Below are positions 6,372 to 10,127 of a DNA stretch of 10,127 nt, in pieces (the first letter of the stretch is position 1; every line of letters begins with the position of its first letter). Below the pieces are notes generated by a model. The model did no database searches and was not told where the DNA came from. It worked only from the letters and a program-made list of their open reading frames with translations. Position numbers and translations under genes: made by a program. The DNA is from Thiomonas sp. Its GTDB lineage: Bacteria; Pseudomonadota; Gammaproteobacteria; Burkholderiales; Burkholderiaceae_C. Location: assembly GCA_027451915.1 (NCBI GenBank), contig DAIDHU010000365.1, forward strand, positions 1-10,127. The letters run 5' to 3'.

Positions 6372-7634
6372 CACGGCGCCCGTGGCGGAGGGGCCGCCGC
6401 AGGCCTGTAGGCGAGCCTGCAGGCCTGCGGCCAGCAGCAGGCCCAGCATGACCACGAAGAACCTCCCCTCGCTCACGTCCATCAGCAGGGAGTTGAACAG
6501 ACTGCCCACGCCGATGGTCACGAGCACGCCATGCGCGAAGTCGCGGTCGAGGGCGCCCAGGCGCAGGCCCTCACGCCAGGCCGCCGCCGCCAGGCCCAGC
6601 AGCAGGAACAGGCCGATCAGGCCGGTCTGCTCGGTGGTGTTGAGGAACTCATTGTGGGGATTCGAGGTATCCACGTCCCGCGGAGCGATGCGGGCGTATT
6701 CCACGACCATGCTCCCCGTTCCGTTGCCCACGACCGGGTGGCGGGAGATGATGCGCAGGGTGTTGCGCCAGAATTGCAGCCGCAGGCCCCAGGAGTTCTC
6801 GCGCAGCGAACCCTCGTGGGTGGCCTCCACGCGCTCGTACTGACGCAGGTTCTGCAGGCCCTCCTCCATGCGCATGCGCGCGACGGGGAAGGCCGTGAAG
6901 GCGATGGCCGCGAGCAGCAAGGCCGTCCCAGCCCCCGCCAGCACGCCCTTCGCGCCCAGGCGCTGGGCTCCCAGAAGCACGATCAGCGCAAGCAGCGCGA
7001 CATAGCCCGTGCGTGCGATGCCCACGTAGATCACGTCCACGCTCAGCAGCGCCGCCAGCAGCGCGTACAGCCAGCGCCGCCGCCCGGGCTCGAAGGCCAT
7101 GCGCGCGAAGGCATAGGCGGCGAAGGCCTCGATGGTGCCGAAGTGGATGTGGCCCTGCACGATGCCCTGCGCCAGGCGCGCCGGCACGATCCCGAAAAAG
7201 CGCGCGTAGGAAAGCACAGACGCCAGCACCGCGCCGATCAGGAAGGCCCGCAGCGCGCGGGCGCGCCAGCGCGGGTCGCTCAGGCTCATCAGGATCACCG
7301 GCAGGAACAGCAACTTGGCATACTTGCCCATCACGCCCCAGGCGTCGGCTCGGGGCGCCTCGCCGTAGGAGGTGGCCAGCAGGAACATGGCCAGCAGCGC
7401 GACGGCCCACATCGCGCTCGGGCTGGCGCGCCAGCGTTGCCACTGGCAGCGCCAGCCGCCCGAGGCGACCCAGGCGAGCAGCGCCAGCACGGAGGCGATC
7501 GACCCCGTCGCGGTTGGAAGGCTGAGGGTGAAGGCCAGCAGCACGAAGGCCGGACCCACCAGGTTCTGGCGCGGCGGCCGCGCGCGGCATGCCTCGGTCC
7601 TCGGGTCCTCGCTCAGGGGTTCCAGTTGCGCCAA
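6360..7634 (-). CDS. O-antigen ligase/polymerase family membrane protein (WaaL/Wzy_C type)
   Basis: This is a polytopic inner-membrane protein with about ten hydrophobic segments; from the chosen start it has 424 residues. The Wzy_C signature is clear: RLQFWRNTLRIISRHPVVGNGTGS, a periplasmic loop, NPHNEFLN, then EQTGLIGLFLLLGL. ARTGYVAL in an earlier segment and the Arg of RLQFW match the two conserved arginines, and the His of PHNEF the conserved histidine, of WaaL-type ligases. Such proteins transfer undecaprenyl-linked chains to lipid A-core or polymerise repeat units; the sequence alone does not separate the two roles. No ATG precedes the first membrane segment. TTG at 7634 is chosen because GGAG lies exactly 7 bases upstream (7642-7645); a TTG at 7652 has no ribosome site, and a GTG around 7559 is also possible. 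It is last in the WcaJ-GT2-ligase set, 46 bp after the GT2 stop, and ends against manC. Confidence 0.87.
   Translation of the reverse strand: MAQLEPLSEDPRTEACRARPPRQNLVGPAFVLLAFTLSLPTATGSIASVLALLAWVASGGWRCQWQRWRASPSAMWAVALLAMFLLATSYGEAPRADAWGVMGKYAKLLFLPVILMSLSDPRWRARALRAFLIGAVLASVLSYARFFGIVPARLAQGIVQGHIHFGTIEAFAAYAFARMAFEPGRRRWLYALLAALLSVDVIYVGIARTGYVALLALIVLLGAQRLGAKGVLAGAGTALLLAAIAFTAFPVARMRMEEGLQNLRQYERVEATHEGSLRENSWGLRLQFWRNTLRIISRHPVVGNGTGSMVVEYARIAPRDVDTSNPHNEFLNTTEQTGLIGLFLLLGLAAAAWREGLRLGALDRDFAHGVLVTIGVGSLFNSLLMDVSEGRFFVVMLGLLLAAGLQARLQACGGPSATGAVPLA
6396..6431. repeat. Strong 36-base hairpin in the 3' end of the ligase gene
   Basis: GCCGCAGGCCTG (6396-6407) and CAGGCCTGCGGC (6420-6431) are perfect 12-bp inverted arms. 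After one T/G pair the stem continues as AGG/CCT around the loop CGAG, giving an almost continuous 16-bp hairpin. It encodes the ligase residues AAGLQARLQACG. It lies about 45 bases beyond the manC stop, so a manC read-through transcript and the ligase mRNA would both fold it. No T-tract follows on either strand, so it is not a canonical intrinsic terminator; it may protect 3' ends or assist termination. Confidence 0.6.
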
Positions 7635-7680
7635 GGCTCGGCTCCAGTCCAAAGAAGATCAAGGGTACGTCAGGCGCCTG

Positions 7681-8598
7681 CTACCGGCCCCGACTCCAGA
7701 AGCCCCGGTGCATGCTCAGGCGCGGGCGCCAGGCCTCGGGCAGGCCGGCGTGGCGCCGCCCCAGGCGGTAGCCGAGCAGCTTGCCCAGCGTGCGCAGGGC
7801 CGCCACCGGGAGCAGCCACGGCGCGCGGCGAACAAGATAGCGCGCCTCGGACAGCACGAAGCGCAACCCCTCGCCTTCCGGAGCCCCCAACTCGCGCAGC
7901 AGCCAGGATTCCTGGGCATGCAGCACGCCGATGTCGAAATAGCGCCGCAGCTCCTGCAGGGCCGTGTAGGCATGGGAATGGAACACGCAGGCATCGCCGA
8001 CATAGGCGACGGCCAGGCCCTGCTGCAGAACACGCGCCGCCACCACCATATCCTCGGAGCCGATTGCGCGCGCCGGGAAGTTCCCCACGCGCTCGAGCGC
8101 GCCGCGCCGGTAGGCGCAGAAGGAATCGGAACTGAAGGCCGCCTTCATGCCCAGGCGGGCGGCGTCCGCCAGGATTCTGCGGGCCGAGGTCGGCGGGTAA
8201 TTGAACAACCTCGCATGCGCCTCGATGGGCCCCGCGCCCGGCCGCGGGAGCTGACGACCGTAGGCCACCGCCACCTCCGGGTCGTCGAAGGCGCGCAGCA
8301 GTCTGCCCAGCGCGCCCGCATCGGCCAGCACCGCGTCGTGGGTGAGATAGACCAGCACATCGCAATCCCCGCATTGCTCGGCCGCCAGGCGCCGCGTGCC
8401 GCCGTGGTCGAAATCCCGCGCCTGGATGCGCAGGAGCTCGAAGCCGCACCGCAGGGCGACCTGGTCGCTTCCGTCGGAAGACTCCGAATCCACCACCAGA
8501 ACACGCTCGGGCCGGCGGGTCTGCTGCTGGATGGCCTCGGCGGCGCGACGCCAGACCTCGCCCCCGTTGCGCACCGGAACGACGAGCGCGACACGCAT
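7681..8598 (-). CDS. Family 2 glycosyltransferase, rhamnosyltransferase-like
   Basis: The 305-residue protein is a GT-A fold inverting glycosyltransferase. It opens with VALVVPVRNGG and LVVDSESSDGS (34-44), followed by RDFDHGGTRRLA (61-72), a hallmark of the RfbF/WbbL-type rhamnosyltransferase branch. The nucleotide-metal site is LTHDA (85-89) where relatives usually have TQDA. FSSDSFCAYRR (155-165) and the catalytic-region acidic pair in GSEDM (180-184) follow, then HSHAY (207-211). The C-terminal stretch is basic with hydrophobic patches, consistent with membrane association. The ATG at 8598 starts right at the first beta strand; a GTG at 8619, 3 bases past the previous stop, would add seven residues. 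It lies 24 bp after the WcaJ-like gene. It would add a sugar, possibly rhamnose, to the lipid-linked intermediate; donor and acceptor are not readable from sequence. Confidence 0.87.
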   Translation of the reverse strand: MRVALVVPVRNGGEVWRRAAEAIQQQTRRPERVLVVDSESSDGSDQVALRCGFELLRIQARDFDHGGTRRLAAEQCGDCDVLVYLTHDAVLADAGALGRLLRAFDDPEVAVAYGRQLPRPGAGPIEAHARLFNYPPTSARRILADAARLGMKAAFSSDSFCAYRRGALERVGNFPARAIGSEDMVVAARVLQQGLAVAYVGDACVFHSHAYTALQELRRYFDIGVLHAQESWLLRELGAPEGEGLRFVLSEARYLVRRAPWLLPVAALRTLGKLLGYRLGRRHAGLPEAWRPRLSMHRGFWSRGR

Positions 8599-8622
8599 GC
8601 TGGTTTCGGACCCGGACACGGC

Positions 8623-10029
8623 TCAGTAGGCGTTCTTGTGCAACAGCCCCTTGAACAGGGTCAGCACGATGATCTTCAGGTCCAGCGCGAGGGACCAGCG
8701 CTGTATGTACAGCATGTCGTACTCGACACGTCGGCGCATCTTCTCGGGAGTGTCGGTCTCGCCGCGGTAGCCCGATACCTGGGCATAACCGGTGATGCCC
8801 GGCTTGACCATGTGGCGCGCGGCATAACTGGGCACCTGATCGATGTAGAGGTGATGGTGCTCGACCGCGTGCGGACGGGGCCCCACCAGGGACATGCGCC
8901 CTTGCACGACGTTGAGCAGTTGCGGCAATTCGTCCAGGCTGGTGCGCCGCAGGAAGCGGCCGAAGCGCGTGATGCGCGGATCGTCGCGCGTGGCCTGCGC
9001 CAGCTGGCCTTCCAGGGCTTCCTGGTGCACGCGCATGGTGCGGAACTTGTAGATCACGAATTCGCGGCCGGACCAGCCGATGCGCCGCTGACGGAACAGC
9101 ACCGGCCCCGGCGAATCCAGTTTGACGCCCAGCGCGATGCAGGCCATCAGCGGGCTGGCCAGCAGCAGGAACAGGCTGCCCAGCAGCAGGTCCTCGCCTC
9201 GCTTGAGCAGGCGGTTCACGCCCTCCATGGGCGAGACGGAAAGATCCATCAGGGTCACGCCGCCGATTTCGGTCACAGCGTGGTTCAGCAGTTCGTAGCC
9301 GTACAGGTCGGGCGCGTAGCGCACGTTGGCCGTGCTGTGGCGCAGGGCGTCGAAAGTGGCTCGCAGATAGGCCTCGTCGCGCAGCGGCACGGCCACCCAG
9401 ACCTCGTCCACCTGGGCCGCCTCGACATAGCCTTCGAGATCGCGCAGCATGCCGGCATGCTGCAGTCCGGTGGCCTCGGGGAGTTCGCGCACGCCGAACC
9501 AGGCCACGATGCGAAAGCCCAGACCCTCCGCACCGGCGGTGAGTTCACGCAGCCGCGCGGCGGCCTCTCCGTCGCCCACCAGGCAGACGGTCCGGATGTT
9601 GTAGCCCCGCCGGCGCAGCCAGCGCAGCCCCATGCGCAGCGCGGCATGCGCCAGGGCCAGGAGCACGGCGGCCAGCACGAACCAGGTTCCCACCCACAGG
9701 CGCGAATACTGCGCGCCCAGCTTGAGCGCGAACAGCAAGCCGCTGAGCACCAGGAAGCTCATGCCCCATCCCAGCCACAGCAGCCCGATCTCGCGCACGA
9801 TGTCGCCCGCGCGCCAGGAACGGTAGACCCCGAGCTCGGAAAAGACGAAATAGGCCAGCAACAGCGCGATGACCACGCTCGTCGCCTGCTCCGCATCCAG
9901 CTGGGGATGGCCGAATCGGATCCACGCGGCGCCCAGGCCGGAAGCCACGATGAGCAGCGCATCCGCCACGCGTTGCAGCAGGGCGAATTCGCTGGAGAAT
10001 TCCTTCAGGCGTCCACGTTGGAAGGGCAT
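8623..10029 (-). CDS. Undecaprenyl-phosphate sugar phosphotransferase (WcaJ/GumD type)
   Basis: This 468-residue membrane enzyme probably starts chain assembly by moving a hexose-1-phosphate (usually glucose or galactose) from a UDP-sugar to undecaprenyl phosphate. It has four N-terminal membrane segments (about 20-135), a Rossmann-like domain starting at TVCLVGDGEAAARL (about 147-160), a membrane hairpin (about 280-303), and the catalytic PglC-like domain: KLDSPGPVLFRQ (303-314), YKFRTM (327-332), RRTSLDELPQLLNVVQG (361-377) with the Asp366-Glu367 dyad, SLVGPRP (380-386), KPGITGYAQVSGYRGETD (409-426), and the C-terminal HKNAY typical of this subfamily. Length agrees with WcaJ (about 464). 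ATG at 10029 is chosen; the frame stays open to a TTG at 10098, adding 23 non-conserved residues. No good ribosome site precedes either, and a run of seven C lies one base before the ATG. It is the first gene of the second leftward set. Confidence 0.93.
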   Translation of the reverse strand: MPFQRGRLKEFSSEFALLQRVADALLIVASGLGAAWIRFGHPQLDAEQATSVVIALLLAYFVFSELGVYRSWRAGDIVREIGLLWLGWGMSFLVLSGLLFALKLGAQYSRLWVGTWFVLAAVLLALAHAALRMGLRWLRRRGYNIRTVCLVGDGEAAARLRELTAGAEGLGFRIVAWFGVRELPEATGLQHAGMLRDLEGYVEAAQVDEVWVAVPLRDEAYLRATFDALRHSTANVRYAPDLYGYELLNHAVTEIGGVTLMDLSVSPMEGVNRLLKRGEDLLLGSLFLLLASPLMACIALGVKLDSPGPVLFRQRRIGWSGREFVIYKFRTMRVHQEALEGQLAQATRDDPRITRFGRFLRRTSLDELPQLLNVVQGRMSLVGPRPHAVEHHHLYIDQVPSYAARHMVKPGITGYAQVSGYRGETDTPEKMRRRVEYDMLYIQRWSLALDLKIIVLTLFKGLLHKNAY

Positions 10030-10127
10030 CGGGGGGGCCGCGGTGTCGCGCCGAGCCGGGGCGTCGGAACACGCCCGCGTGCATGCGCGTTTTGGCAAAC
10101 CGCAAGCATAGCGTCGCCGGGCGCCCC
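10030..10127 (-). promoter_or_regulatory. Upstream region of the WcaJ-like gene with a possible -10 element
   Basis: This edge stretch has no credible gene on the plus strand. Read leftwards it contains TATGCT (10110-10105), a fair -10 hexamer. With a 17-bp spacer the -35 would lie beyond the window edge, so the promoter cannot be confirmed. If real, it would give a leader of about 70 bases before the ATG at 10029. The leader contains the C7 run at 10037-10031. Confidence 0.22.

Noticed and set aside
6531..8135. Open frame of 534 codons on the plus strand opposite the ligase and GT2 genes
   Set aside because: It crosses two real genes and their spacer, its composition is dominated by Arg, Gln, Ala and Gly, and no domain is visible. 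It is an artefact of GC-rich antisense frames.

Overview
This is a GC-rich window (roughly two thirds G+C by eye) from a surface-polysaccharide (O-antigen or exopolysaccharide) locus. Undecaprenyl-phosphate sugar transferase, GDP-mannose synthesis and O-antigen ligase genes together point to a Gram-negative bacterium, most likely a proteobacterium. I cannot name a genus from the sequence. I see no tRNA, rRNA, CRISPR array, insertion sequence or attachment site.

Layout. Positions 1-4537 hold five tightly packed leftward (minus-strand) genes, read in the order SDR oxidoreductase (3836-4537), sugar phosphate cyclase / 3-dehydroquinate-synthase-like enzyme (2764-3852), acetolactate-synthase-like ThDP enzyme (1007-2767), HpcH/HpaI-type aldolase (161-964), and the first 25 codons of an NAD-dependent epimerase/dehydratase that runs off the left edge (1-76). 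A 333-bp divergent intergenic region (4538-4870) separates them from the only rightward gene, manC (4871-6352). manC ends 7 bp from the end of a second leftward set: a WcaJ/GumD-type undecaprenyl-phosphate sugar phosphotransferase (8623-10029), a rhamnosyltransferase-like GT2 enzyme (7681-8598) and an O-antigen ligase/polymerase family membrane protein (6360-7634).

How the genes fit together. The WcaJ-like enzyme would load the first sugar phosphate onto undecaprenyl phosphate. The GT2 enzyme would add a later sugar. ManC supplies GDP-mannose, the precursor of GDP-linked deoxysugars. The WaaL/Wzy-type protein would polymerise or ligate the finished chain. The left cassette is the unusual part. 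A carbon-carbon cyclase, a ThDP carboligase/decarboxylase, a pyruvate-type aldolase and two nucleotide-dependent oxidoreductases, coupled by overlapping reading frames, look like a dedicated route to an uncommon carbocyclic or branched/higher-carbon sugar. I do not recognise a characterised pathway with exactly this gene set, so the product is an inference. The cyclase keeps nearly all residues that dehydroquinate synthase uses for zinc, phosphate and carboxylate binding, which suggests a ulosonate-like (2-keto-3-deoxy acid) substrate, a kind of molecule the neighbouring aldolase could make.
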